This document shows positions 36,444 to 46,460 of a DNA stretch of 64,000 nt, in pieces. The notes beneath the pieces are model-generated. The model saw nothing but the letters and a program-made list of their open reading frames with translations, was not told the DNA's origin and searched no databases. This stretch comes from Mytilus californianus (lineage: Eukaryota > Mollusca > Bivalvia > Mytilida > Mytilidae): NCBI RefSeq assembly GCF_021869535.1, contig NW_026262593.1, positions 58,426,318 to 58,490,317 of the forward strand, written 5' to 3'. The position numbers were made by a program, and so were the translations under genes. Numbering within the stretch: the first letter of the stretch is position 1; every line of letters starts with the position of its first letter.

Positions 36444-37196
36444 TCAAGATTTATTCCTATGATTTTGATAAAACTGTTTTTCATCCCTCTCTTTCAGTCC
36501 ATTGTGTTCAAGAGTACGTAGCTGATGCATCCAAAATTTCTCTTTTTGTTTTCTACTTTGGGTGTCCCAATTTTGGTTTACCTCTATTCTTTGAAAGGTG
36601 ATATTTGCAAAAGTATGTCTTGTTCTTAAGAGGTGTCTCTTGATTGGGAAGTTTCTTCCTTTGGTATAAAATAAACGGTGATTATTAAGTCTGATATTGA
36701 ATTTACTTTCTGTTTCGCCAACATATTGCAGCTTGCAAGTTCCACAAGTAGGAATGTATATACTATTTTCTGTTTTACAATTAAATGTTACAGATATGTT
36801 GTATCGATGCTATGTTACTGTGCTGGTGAATGAGTTTCCGGTGTTTGCGACTTTACAGCATTTACAATGGCTTCTTCCGCATTGTTTGTAACACCCAATT
36901 TTAGAGATTTCTTGTTTTTTTTTTATTTCATATGTAACAAGTATATCTTTTAGATTTTTGGGTCTGCGATAAGCAATAACAGGAGGAGATGGAAAAATTC
37001 CTTTTAAGGAAGAGTTATTTTCAATAAGACGCCAGGGCTCGTTGACAGTAGATGAAATATTTGTCAGATCGGGATGGAAGGTGACAAAACTGTGCGGGTC
37101 GTATTGTCTTTGTATTCCATGAGGATATTTCGATCTTTTTCTTTGGTCTTTACCGAAAGCTTCTGTGATATTTTTGTATATATAAACAGAAAACAA
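36444..37196 (-). pseudogene. Penelope-like element C-terminus with GIY-YIG endonuclease domain, one in-frame stop
   Basis: Read on the minus strand, the frame is open from 37196 to a TGA at 36444-36446 except for one TAG at 36810-36812. Upstream of the stop are FHPDLTNISS, PPVIAYRRPKNLKDILVTY and a Cys-rich CYKQCGRSHCKCCK, typical of the region just before the endonuclease. Downstream are IYIPTCGTCKLQYVGETE, then RLNNHR, FPIKRHLLRTRH and EKFWMHQLRTLEHNG, the order expected for a GIY-YIG domain in Penelope-like elements. The RT domain is absent; the first dozen residues come from pseudo-LTR sequence. Not functional as it stands. Confidence 0.78.
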
Positions 37197-37248
37197 TAAA
37201 CTTGCGGAATAAACTCATCATAGATACCAGGCTTGAAATTTTATATTT

Positions 37249-37292
37249 ACGCCAGACGCGCGTTTCGTCTACAAAAGACTCATCAGTGACGC
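37249..37292 (-). ncRNA. Hammerhead ribozyme, core fully intact
   Basis: On the minus strand: GCGTCA, CTGATGA, stem II GTCT/AGAC closing a TTTGT loop, GAAA, stem III ACG/CGT around a 2-nt loop, cleavage triplet GTC, then TGGCGT. Stem I pairs GCGTCA with TGGCGT over six positions with two G-U wobbles. Every conserved core base is present, so self-cleavage is predicted between 37255 and 37254. It belongs to the mussel hammerhead repeat (body at about 37205-37345), adjoining the Penelope-like ORF remnant. Decayed relatives are at 8735, 41719, 42004, 47003, 51112 and 54858. Confidence 0.8.
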
Positions 37293-37386
37293 TCGAATCA
37301 AAAAATATTTAAAAGGCCAAATAAAGTACGAAGTTGAAGAGCATGAGAAGATGGTATACCGCAAACAAAAGGTGCAAAGGTTTTGT

Positions 37387-37430
37387 ACACCATATCCGGA
37401 TTTCGATAATTAATGTCTCTTCAGTGATTT
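37387..37430 (-). ncRNA. Hammerhead ribozyme, pseudo-LTR type, weakened stem II
   Basis: Minus strand: AAATCA, CTGAAGA, GACA...TATC (one stem II mismatch), GAAA, TCCGGATA, TGGTGT. The core boxes CTGAAGA and GAAA are intact; stem I is shorter than in the left-arm copy. It occupies the position in the right arm that mirrors 35768-35811. Confidence 0.62.
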
Positions 37431-37907
37431 TAGGAAAGCCATACAATTTACCTCAATTTAGGATAGACTCTTGAATTTTGAGGAGTCAAAATAGGATGAA
37501 CGGATCATATAAACCCGGAGGCAAATATAATAAAAGTCTAAACGAAAAAATATAAACAAGTCTAAATTGAAAACAACGTTCAAACCTATGATTGCGTTTG
37601 ATAAAAACCGCAAGTTTTATACGTGTGCATGCAAAACAAATTTCTTGTTAGAGGGATCTAAATACAGCACAAACAACATTTTCCCAAAGACCAAAAAAGT
37701 GAAAAAGTATATTTTAACAAAACGCATTTGACTAGCAGGTCGAACAACGGATGTTCTTAAACCCTGCCGACTGCCATTGGCGATTGCCAAATAAACGGAT
37801 CACCAGATGTAACAAAATGGATCTTAACTATTAATTTGATACCAAACAGAAAACAATAAACTTGCGGAAAAGATAGTATATCGCAAACAAAAGGTGCAAA
37901 AATTAGT

Positions 37908-37941
37908 ACACCGTATCCGGATCTCGACAATTAATGTCTCT
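37908..37941 (-). ncRNA. Decayed hammerhead, pseudo-LTR type
   Basis: Minus strand: ACATCA, CTAAAGA (the essential G of CTGA is A), GACA/TGTC stem II kept, GAGA in place of GAAA. Predicted inactive. It is the second tandem copy within the right arm. Confidence 0.6.
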
Positions 37942-38092
37942 TTAGTGATGTTAGAAATCGAAACGGTATTTGGAAGGCCAAATAATTTACCTCAATTTAG
38001 GATAGACTCTTGAACTTTGAAGAGTCGAAAAAGGATGAACGGATCATATAAACCCGAAGGCAAATATAATATATATATATATATATATATAG

Positions 38093-38442
38093 CAGAATTT
38101 TTGCATGGCCTTTGAAAAAATATGCATCTAGTGTTGTTAATTAGTTGCTGTGTAGTTTTATGAACTGAATATAATTTGAAATGTAATGATTCGTCGTTTG
38201 CTTTTTCTTTATAAATACAAAAGGATTTACGTTGAATAAAGTGACAAAGATGAACTTAACACCAAATTTATATAACACAAGTTTTGACATTTGTAGAAAA
38301 GTTGCAATTAACTTTTTGAAAAAAGGATGAAGAAAGTAAACATGAATAAATTAATACTAGGAGATGTGTGATATAATGCAATAGCAAACTAGCAGCACAT
38401 GGCATCATTTTGTTTGTTTTTAGGCGACATTAAGGTACTTAC
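38093..38442. other. Type B pre-exon intron block
   Basis: Starts with GCAGAATTTTTGCATGGCCT and contains ACAAAAGGATTTACGTT and GACATTTGTAGAAAAGTTGC. The same block precedes the exons at 43007, 47941, 52189, 60793, 61466 and 63313. No gene. Confidence 0.65.
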
Positions 38443-38514
38443 AATTTTGTTAGCGCCGACAATCCTTCAAATAAGTTTGCATCTATCCTTGTAATTTTAT
38501 TGTATGACAAATCC
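38443..38514 (-). CDS. LRR exon B1 (one 24-aa leucine-rich repeat)
   Basis: A 72-nt exon: acceptor ACTTTTCAG, donor GTAAGT. The phase-2 frame reads DLSYNKITRIDANLF then EGLSALTK and a split leucine codon. This is the first member of the B subfamily (IDANLFEGLSALT) and an excellent match to the extracellular LRR consensus, including the N of LxxN. All B exons share about 200 bp of flanking sequence on each side. It appears fully functional. Confidence 0.87.
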
Positions 38515-41380
38515 CTGAAAAGTACATTTTTAATATTCATTTTTGAATAACATTAATTTCGTAGAAATCATAGACAACTAGCAGTGGTGTACGTAGAGCT
38601 GTGTGAAACTGATTTAATAATTGCATGCATACATGACATAATGACAGTTCTTGCAACCTTAATAATTTAAGTTGGAGAATAACATTTTCAAGTTCTACTC
38701 TTAAACCTAAAAACTCTTGTCCAAATACTTTTGTACAGCATTACGAATAAATATTTGAACACAAAAACATTTGTGTTTGTAACCATATTTAACCGCAGCT
38801 AGGTCAATACAACTGTTGGCAGACATTTGGACAATGTGTCATCAATTTTCAATTTAGTTACCTAAGTTGTCCCTGTTAAGTCCACACAATGCTTTATTAT
38901 CTTTATGCGTACATTATAATTTGCGCAACATTTTTGTTTCGTTTTTTGATCAAATCAAAATTGTGTTAAAATGTTTTGCACTCTTCATTCAGTATTTACC
39001 CACAAAATATTTGCTAAATTGCGTATATTTTAAGAACTTTAATTGATAAGTTTTATTCAAGTTGTATTAAACATTCCATACTTAAACACAATCAGCAATT
39101 TATCGTTATATATTGATATTTGTTCATGCATGTTTATATAAACTTGGAATGCAGTCGATTATCAATTAAATCCAAACATGTATGACAAACTAGAAGAAAG
39201 GTAAGTGAACATTGACCAAAGTACAATGGTTTCGTTGTTATGAAAATGATAATTCTCAATCGAAGACGTGTAGTGCCAGCTTGTTAAGAGTATTCCTCTC
39301 TTTGAATATTTGCCTCATTTCTAATAATCAGATATTCATTCATGCTGCAGTTTACTATCTTGTTATAAACTGTTATAAACTGATCCATGGTAATCTCTCA
39401 ATGGACAAAAGTGAGATCCCTTAAGTTATCTTATTATTTAATTGCATAACTCGTGTGTCCTTTTATTTTATTACTTCAAAATGGTAAACCTTATACTTTA
39501 TATGGTCAAAATAAAAACAAATATTTGCAGTACAAGTGCAGTAAGGCAGCAATGCTTCAAAACTGGTTGATACATAGTAAACATTCTGACATTCTGACAG
39601 ATGTGGTGTAAATAGGTATTAAACGTGAATAGCTTAATTAACTTGCATTAAAAACATCTACCAGTCCTGCTCTAAAACATAAATCCGTGTTGTTCTTAGA
39701 CAAATATACCGCAATATAAACAGTGAATTAAAAAACAAAAACAATTATCTTAGTGGCAATATTATATAACAACTAGGTAGAAACAAATGTTGGATGACTT
39801 TAAGTGGAATCTTATGACAACAGAAATTGATACCTTTATGCAATCATGTAAATTTTTATTGGAATCAGGGTAACGATAAATATTTAATAAAGTCATCAAA
39901 GAATGCAAGCAGAGAATGTTAATCACGAATTTTTTATTCAGTTATCTAATGTGTCCATAGGTACCTATACTTCTTAACTCATATAATGTAATTTGTACAA
40001 TGGAAAATGCCTGTACTAAGTCAGGAATTCTTTGAAAAGGAAGGATAACAAATTATTAGAGAAACAGATTCCACCACTATAACTCGTGTATCAAGATATT
40101 CCTCCACTCTCAACAGTTAAATTTTAATTATTTAAAAAGCTCGGAAAGCCTCGCGCTTTAAATTATAAAATTGAACTGTCTCGAGTGGAGAAATATCGTA
40201 ACACCTTTGTTGCAGTTGTGGAATCTATATTTCTGAAACAACCAAATTTGGGTAATATTAGCATGTAAAAGATGACATATTCGAGTTGCCAAATCGTTTA
40301 AACCTATGGTTCAAATATTTTGATTTTTTTATAAGATGTTTAGCTAGGCCTAGATTATCAATGAAAGAAAAACAAGAAAAATTAAACGACAGCTTTTTTT
40401 GGGAGGTAAAGTTTTGGGTACCCCCTTAACTTTTATTTCTTTAAAAAGGCAAACTTTGCATAATAAATAAAATATTTGTGGAAAATTGGAGTGAGACAGA
40501 AGTGTTGGAATACTCGTTCATACATATTATACATTCTGACAATAGATACACAGTATACATTCTGAAAATGTGTATCATACAATAAATAGTAATTATACGC
40601 GAATAGCTTAAATGATTAACGGAAAATGAAAACCTCTGCCAGGCTTGCTCTAAAACCATACAAATTGGTATTGTTCTTAAGAAAGTAAACCGCTTTATAA
40701 ATAATGAATTTGAAAACAAAAACATTTGACTAAATGGCCATATTAAATAGCTAGGTCGATCATGTTGAATGACTTTAAGAGAGATCTTATGACATCAGAG
40801 ACTGATATCCTTATGCAATCATGTCAATATCGACTGGCAAAAGTGAAACGATAGATTTCTACTTTGCACAACAGTTCCTTTCATTTGTTAAGCAATTTAT
40901 TGTACTGGAACTTATATTGGTTCATTATTAAGAAGTAAAGATTCTTTTTTTATTACAAAGAACTACTTTTGAACCAAGGGTACCGTTTAGAGTTTTAATT
41001 GAAATATTTCATAAACCTTCAAGACTCGACAGCATTCAGAAGTTAAATGAAATACATCGATATTTGTTGATAGTGTGTAACATTAACGGTGATTCCAGTT
41101 AATAACCCTAAATATGATTTGAAAACATCTTATCAATTAAATAACATATATCCAAATGTCCTTATTATTTTTGTATTGAAATGTTATACCTGAAAATGAA
41201 TCTCAAGTTAGATTAACACACAATTTGTCTATTTGTAGAAACAATTCTAAGCATTAAAAAAGCATCATTCTCTATTCTATGAAAGGTATACCAATGTTAA
41301 AATATCTTAAATCGATTAAGAATACAATTCAAGGTGACTAATAACGACCTGATGCGTAGAAAGTTTAACACATGCATCAA
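38515..41380. other. Type B intron, no gene seen
   Basis: Post-exon block with CAACTAGCAGTGGTGTACGT, then CTCTTGTCCAAATACTTTTG, GTTACCTAAGTTGTCCCTG (38870), and a second half with AAACTGGTTGATACATAGTA (39560) and TTTATAAATAATGAATTTG (40690). Equivalent blocks occur at 43080-44640, 48012-49460 and 52262-54520. No ORF is conserved between units. Confidence 0.55.
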
Positions 41381-41718
41381 ACAAATACAGAACTCCAAGA
41401 TAAATTAAAAACAGAAGGAAGTCAATACAATCTGACAATTCCAAACACTCCACTATATCAACCAACGGAACTCACGAAAACAAATATCATGTCTCCGTTT
41501 TTGTGAAGATATTTTTGGAAGAAAAAGAAGTTGTCGTTTTAACATGGTTTAATAGCTAGGTAAACCTTCCCCTTTGATGACAGTTATCAAAATATCAAAG
41601 GTTTTCTACCCCAAAAAAGATTACCTTAGCTGTATTTAGAGAATCTTTTCGGAATTTAGGGTCCTTTTTGCTATTCACCTTAGTACTTTATTTGGGCTGT
41701 TTATTTTTTTTTTCATTT
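41380..41718. repeat. Interspersed repeat block preceding a hammerhead relic
   Basis: ACTCCAAGATAAATT, GGAAGTCAATACAATCTGAC, then CCCTTTGATGACAGTTATC and TTCTACC. The same block precedes the hammerhead relics at 47003 and 51112, so it is the body of one insertion inherited by several units. Confidence 0.5.
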
Positions 41719-41766
41719 GAGCGTCACTGATAGGTGTTTTGTAGACAAAACGCGCATCTGACTATA
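41719..41766 (+). ncRNA. Decayed hammerhead ribozyme in B unit 1
   Basis: GAGCGTCA, CTGATAG (G8 and A9 region altered), TTTTGTAGAC, AAAAC in place of GAAAC, GCGCATC, TGACTA. The arms still resemble 37249-37292. Predicted inactive. Confidence 0.6.
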
Positions 41767-42003
41767 CAATGTTAATTCTGGTATCTATGGTGAGATTATT
41801 CATAGTGCCGTTCGATTGAAAAAAATAGTATGAGCAAAATAAAAACACATAATCGGTGGACGTAAAAAAAAATTAGATCAAGCAGCCAAAGTTGTGTAAA
41901 CATACATCAGAGATATACAACACAATTGATTAAAACAAATAATAACAAATATAGGTCCTCACTGCTTTGATACTTTATTTGGCCTGCTTGAATTGTTTTA
42001 TTC

Positions 42004-42050
42004 GTGCGTCAATAATGAATGATTTGTAGACACAAAAAAGAGTCTGGCGT
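42004..42050 (+). ncRNA. Decayed hammerhead ribozyme, second copy in B unit 1
   Basis: GTGCGTCA, ATAATGA in place of CTGATGA, TTTGTAGACAC, an A-rich run in place of GAAAC and stem III, then GTCTGGCGTA. Only the outer arms are well kept. Predicted inactive. Confidence 0.5.
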
Positions 42051-42334
42051 ACAAAATTTAAATCTTGTATCTATGATAAGGTTATTCATAGTTCCATTCT
42101 ATTGAAAAAAATGTATGAGTAACATAAAATCACATAATTGGTGAACGTGACGATAACTGGGATCAAGCAGCCATCATATATATATATTTTTTTTTAGATA
42201 TACAACACTGTTGACTCAAACACATCTAAAAAACATTCAAATAAATCCGACAAAGGCGTCAACAAAAACGTGTGTTAGTTGAGATAAGCGTCTCTTCATA
42301 CAAGTGGTAGAATTAAATAGCCATTATACTTAAT

Positions 42335-42500
42335 TTAATCCACCATTTTCTACATAAGGAAATGCCTGTACCAAGTCAGGAATATGACGGTTGTTTTTCC
42401 CTTTGATGTGTTTGAGCTTTTGATTTTGCCATTTGATATGGGATTTTCCGTTTAAAATTTCCTTGGAGTTCGGTATTTTTGATACTTTAATTTTTGCTAT
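42335..42500 (-). repeat. CCGAACTCC-family mussel repeat, partial, in B unit 1
   Basis: CCACCATTTTCTACATAAGG, CCAAGTCAGGAATATGAC and CCTTGGAGTTCGGTATTTTT. Present at the same relative place in the other B units (44917, 47075, 51400, 55175), except that the 44.9-kb copy lies in the following half-unit. Confidence 0.65.
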
Positions 42501-43006
42501 GAATTCATCACAGTCATGTTTATCAATATTCTGTTACATTATTAAAATCAAGAACAGGACAAAATCGGTAAAAATGCGGATAATTCGACTGTTCTAGTAC
42601 ATGCATATCAAGATGTAGGACTTCAAAAACATGTCGTTAGTGAGTCGAGAAAATGAAAGTTCTTGTCTATCAGCCAATTCTTGATGATGACCGTTCAACT
42701 TGTGAGTGTTGATATCATTTGGTCATCCGGTTAACTCTTTTGCAGCAGAATTGTTGCATGGCCTTTGAATGATTATGCATCATGTGTCGTTAATTGGTTG
42801 CTGTTTAATGTGACAAATGTGAACTTAACTCCAAATTAATATAACACAAATTTTGACATTTGTAGAAAAAATGAAATTAACTTTTTGACAGATAATGAAA
42901 TTAAACATGAATTAATCAAAACTAGGAGATGTGTGATATAATTCAATAGCAAACTAGCAGTTTATGGCGGAATTTTGCTGTTTCTTGACGAAATTAAGGT
43001 ATTTAT
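42501..43006. other. Type B pre-exon intron block
   Basis: Contains AATTCGACTGTTCTAGTAC, TTGATGATGACCGT and GCAGAATTGTTGCATGGCCT. It equals 38093-38442 plus the preceding part, which the Penelope-like element replaced there. No gene. Confidence 0.6.
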
Positions 43007-43078
43007 AAATCTGTTAGCGCCGACAAGCCTTCAAATAAGCTTGCATCTTTACTTGTAATATAATTGCCTGACAAATCC
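43007..43078 (-). pseudogene. LRR exon B2 with destroyed splice donor
   Basis: The coding part is open and LRR-like (DLSGNYITSKDASLF then EGLSALTD), and the acceptor CAG is intact. The donor reads ATAAAT where all other B exons have GTAAGT, and the reading has substitutions at conserved places (K for the hydrophobic residue before D, S for N). Splicing at the usual site should fail, so the exon is probably skipped; because it is 72 nt with symmetric phase, skipping keeps the frame. Confidence 0.75.
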
Positions 43079-43660
43079 CTGAAAAGTACATTTTTAAAAT
43101 TCATTTTTGCATAGTATTAATTTCGTAGACAACTGGCAGTGGTGTATGTAGAGCTGTTTGAAAACTGATTTAATTATTGCATGCATACATGACATAATGA
43201 CAGTTCTTGTTACCTTAATAATTGAAGTTGGAGAATAACATTTTCAAGTTCTATTCTCAAACCTAAAAACTCTTGTCCTAATACTTTTATACAGCATTAC
43301 GAAGAAAACTTTGAACACAAAAACATTTGTTTTTGTAACCATATGTAACCGTAGCTAGGTCAATACAACTGTTGGCAGATATTTGGACTCAGTCATCAAT
43401 TTACAATTTAGTTACCTAAGTTGTCCTTGTTTAGTCCACACAATACTTTATGCGTACATTATAATTTGCGCAACACTTTGTTGCTATTTTTTTTATCAAA
43501 CCCAAATTGCGTTAAAATGTTTTGTACTCTTCATTCAGTATTTACCCACTAAATATTTGCTAAATTGTGCATATTTTTTTAGCTTTAATTGAAAAGTTTT
43601 ATTCAAGTTGTATTAAACATTCCATCCTTAAACACAATTAGAAATTTATCTTTATATAGA
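43079..43660. other. Type B post-exon intron block
   Basis: Closely matches 38515-39120 (TCCCTGAAAAGTACATTTTT, GACAACTGGCAGTGGTGTA, GTTACCTAAGTTGTCCTTG). No gene; the ORF at 43383-43592 is a chance reading. Confidence 0.55.
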
Positions 43661-44049
43661 CAATAACTGTAAAGTGTCTTTAAATATCAGCTGTATTTGT
43701 ACGAGACTAAGAAACAGGTGTAATGCGAGCTTCAGCGAGCTATTACTCCTGTTTCGAGCCAAGTACACATACAACTGATATCTAAAGACACTATACAGTT
43801 ATTGTCTTTATCCTGCAATGAATTTTGTACATTTTTTTCCAAACCAATCGTTGATTTGTTTTTTTGAAGAAATCGACATGAATTAAACGCGGACCGCGAT
43901 GAGGACCCCAAATTGACCTGTAACGTAAACATTAATTTGACATAACCGTTCGCTCGCAACTGAAGCAGGATACCAGGAGACTGTATCCGTCTAGTATACG
44001 TATATTGCTTAGTGTACACCTGTATTAGTAGGTCGATTGCAGGATAAAC
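43661..44049. mobile_element. Palindromic insertion (foldback or MITE-like)
   Basis: Absent from the paralogous sites at about 39110 and 52800. The first 150 bp form a long hairpin: GACAATAACTGTAAAGTGTC at 43663 is mirrored by GACACTATACAGTTATTGTC at about 43789-43808, with a GCGAGCTTCAGCGAGC centre. Next, TTTATCCTGCAAT (about 43808) is inverted as ATTGCAGGATAAA (about 44037). The element ends where unit text (CATTGATATTTGTTCATAC) resumes. No coding capacity. Confidence 0.6.
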
Positions 44050-45139
44050 ATTGATATTTGTTCATACATGTTTTATATAAACTTGGAATGCAGTCGTCGA
44101 TTATCAATCAAATCTAAACATGTATGACACAATAGAAGAAACATGTGTGAAATTGTCCAAAGCACAATGGTTTGATTGCTATGAAAATGATAATTCTCAA
44201 TCGAAGATGTCTAGTGCCAGCTTGTTAAGAGTATTCATCTCTTTGAATATTTGTCTCATTTCTAATAATCATATATTCATTCCTGCTGCAGTTTACTATT
44301 TTGTCATAAACTGATGCATAGTAATCTCTCAATTTTCAAAAGTCAGATCCCTTAAGTTATCTTATTATTCAATTGCATAACTGTTGTGTCCTTTTATTTT
44401 ATTACTTCAAAATGGTAAACCTTATACTTTATAGGGTCAAATTAAATGCAATATTTGTAATACAAGTGCAGTGATGCAGAGATGCTGGAAAACTGGTTGA
44501 TACATAGTAAACATTCTGCATAATGTGGTGTAAAAAGGTATTAAACGTGAATAGCTTAATTTATTAATTTGCATTAAAAACATAAAAAAAAATCCGTGTT
44601 GTTCTTAGACAAATATACCGCAATATAAACAGTAAACTTAAAAACAAAAACAATCATCTTAGTGGCAATATTATATAAAAGCTAGGTAGAAACAAATGTT
44701 GGATGACTTAAAGTAGGTTCTTATGACATCAGAAACTGATTCCTTTATGCAATCATGTAACTATTTATTGGCAACAGGGTAACGATATATGGATAATAAA
44801 GTCACCAAAGAATGCAAGCAGAGAATGTTAGTCACGAATTTTTTATTTTTATTCAGTTATCTAATGTGTCCGTAGGTACCCATACTTCTTAACTCATATA
44901 ATGTACTTTGTACAATGGAAAATGCCTGTACCAAGTCAGGAATATGACAGTTGTCATCAATTCCTCTGATGTGTTTGAGCTTTTGATTTTGCCATTTGCT
45001 TAGGGACTTCCAGTTTAGACTTATGCCTCGGAGTTCGGTATTTTTGTTATTTAACCTTTTTCCTTTATTTTCCTTAGAAAATTGCAGTAATGGAAGTAAT
45101 GTTGGTTTAATCATATCTCCTTATGAAATTAAATATCAA
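44050..45139. other. Type B intron second half, no gene seen
   Basis: Matches 39120-40000 (CAATGGTTT-GTTATGAAAATG, AAACTGGTTGATACATAGTA). From 44917 to 45050 it carries a CCGAACTCC-family repeat in which small ORFs arise on both strands. No gene. Confidence 0.5.
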
Positions 45140-45245
45140 ATATTATATACCTGTATGGAGTTATTTTCTTTCAGAACGATAGGTCATTCTTTCGAAGAAT
45201 CAACCCGGACGATACCATGTTTTAATGAAATATGCTCCAAGGCAT

Positions 45246-45276
45246 AAAATAATGACCTGTGTGAGGTCATTATTTT
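45246..45276. repeat. Perfect 13-bp hairpin
   Basis: AAAATAATGACCT, loop GTGTG, AGGTCATTATTTT. The paralogue at about 28747-28776 keeps one arm but has a diverged second arm. Function unknown. Confidence 0.8.
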
Positions 45277-45563
45277 CCTTGATAAAAATGCAAACTATAA
45301 TTTACTTCAAAATTATATTCGTCTGATAGTTTCTGTTGCCGATTTGGGAATTTATTTTTTAAAGTTCAATCTATGATAGGTGTAAAAAAGTCGTCATTGC
45401 CCGAATTTTAATTTTAGAAACAAATAATGTGAAGTTTTGTTAATTTATCGCTACAATACAGAGACATTATCATATATAACTTTCATAACACTTTAAAATA
45501 AAGCCAGATTTAACTTATTCGTGTGTAAGATTTTGAAAATCTTATTGATTCACACTGAATAGG

Positions 45564-45625
45564 TTGATTGATTGATGGTTACTTAACGTCCCGTGGCAAA
45601 TATTTCATGCATGTTCAGGACGATA
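45564..45625 (+). mobile_element. 62-bp dispersed-repeat insertion with 13-bp target-site duplication
   Basis: TTGATTGATTGATGGTTACT at the start and CATGCATGTTCAGGACGATA at the end. It is flanked by the direct repeat CACACTGAATAGG at 45551-45563 and 45626-45638. The paralogous site at about 29059-29075 has a single, uninterrupted CACACTATACTGG, an empty site. The sequence is the head of a repeat common in bivalves. Confidence 0.8.
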
Positions 45626-46291
45626 CACACTGAATAGGAAATCATACTGTGACCTACATGTATTGATATTCGTGTTCTTGTAACATGTACATGTATCACG
45701 ATTTCGTGCCCCCTTCGTGTCAGTTCTTAACTTTTAAACATTTACTCTATCAAATGATTAACTAATAAAATATTGTTTTATTCTATTGAATAACATTCAC
45801 GTACCTCACAATTAGGTCGGGTGGGGGGAGGGTATATAATTATATCCTGATTATCTGTTAAAAAATGTATTGCTATTCAAAAGAAAATTATTCTGAATAT
45901 TTCCTTCGATTCAATTAAAATTGTTGAAAAAATAATCACTTTTCCGCGATAAAATGTCATTACAAATAGACAAAAAAACATAGCAGCTCCCCTTTCCATA
46001 AACTAAGTTGGTACAATAAATTACTTACAAAGTGTCTTGTATTTTTCATACACCGTTATCAGATGGTAACAATTCATTTGTGTCTTACTTCATGCAGTTA
46101 CAGTATTATTTTTATTGTGTATGGATAATGATTTCTAAGTTTTATATCTAGATTAATTAGTGAGTTTAATTTCGCATTCTAAATGAGCCGTAATGCGTAT
46201 TAAAACCTGAACGCATTAGAAAGGTAAAATAGGATGCTAAATTTTGCAAATCTTTATAAAAACAATATTTTTTTGACGGTATATAAGTCAT

Positions 46292-46447
46292 ATAATGCAT
46301 ATTTTAAGGTTTTTCTTGTCGTAGAACACACCTCGGGGTGTCAGGATTGCCCAAAGAAAGACATCCCTACAGTCGGTCTTTCGTTTGATCAATCCTGAAA
46401 CCCATCGGTGTGTTCTACGACAAGAAAAACCTTTAAATATGCATTAT
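46292..46447. repeat. Foldback palindrome of 156 bp, copy 2
   Basis: Arms from ATAATGCATATTTTAAGG to TGTAGGGATG-like centre and back to CCTTTAAATATGCATTAT. The outer roughly 40 bp of each arm (including TTTTTCTTGTCGTAGAACAC and its complement) pair almost perfectly; the inner part carries GTGTCAGGATTG / CAATCCTGAAAC and AAAGAAAGAC / GTCTTTCG. Copy 1 is at 29694-29846. Confidence 0.82.
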
Positions 46448-46460
46448 CTATAACAGATTA

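Larger units (their letters stand above)
35536..38092 (-). mobile_element. Penelope-like retroelement, 5'-truncated, with inverted terminal arms
   Basis: A C-terminal GIY-YIG coding remnant (36444-37185, minus) lies between terminal regions that are inverted copies of each other: left about 35562-36170, right about 37350-38068. Each arm is itself a partial tandem repeat. On the left the phrase ATAGGTTTGAACGTTGTTTT occurs at both ends; on the right AACAATAAACTTGCGG occurs at about 37190 and 37855. Both outer edges end in (TA)n tracts. Tandem and inverted pseudo-LTRs plus hammerhead motifs are known hallmarks of Penelope-like elements. It lies between the A and B halves of the LRR array. Confidence 0.75.
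45140..46460. repeat. Segmental duplication shared with 28640-29860
   Basis: The B-side copy of the 1.2-kb segment, ending in the foldback palindrome. It has one extra 62-bp insertion with a 13-bp target duplication at 45551-45638 and a cleaner hairpin at 45246-45276. Confidence 0.75.

Noticed and set aside
38870-38900. An 11-bp micro-exon (GGACAACTTAG) between AACAG and GTAACT on the minus strand
   Set aside because: The acceptor AG is not conserved in most other units (for example 5300 and 52580), so it is not a reliable exon. The conserved word is kept as a finding instead.
44857-45247. ORFs of 83-85 residues on both strands
   Set aside because: They coincide with a CCGAACTCC-family dispersed repeat and its junction; other copies do not keep the frame.
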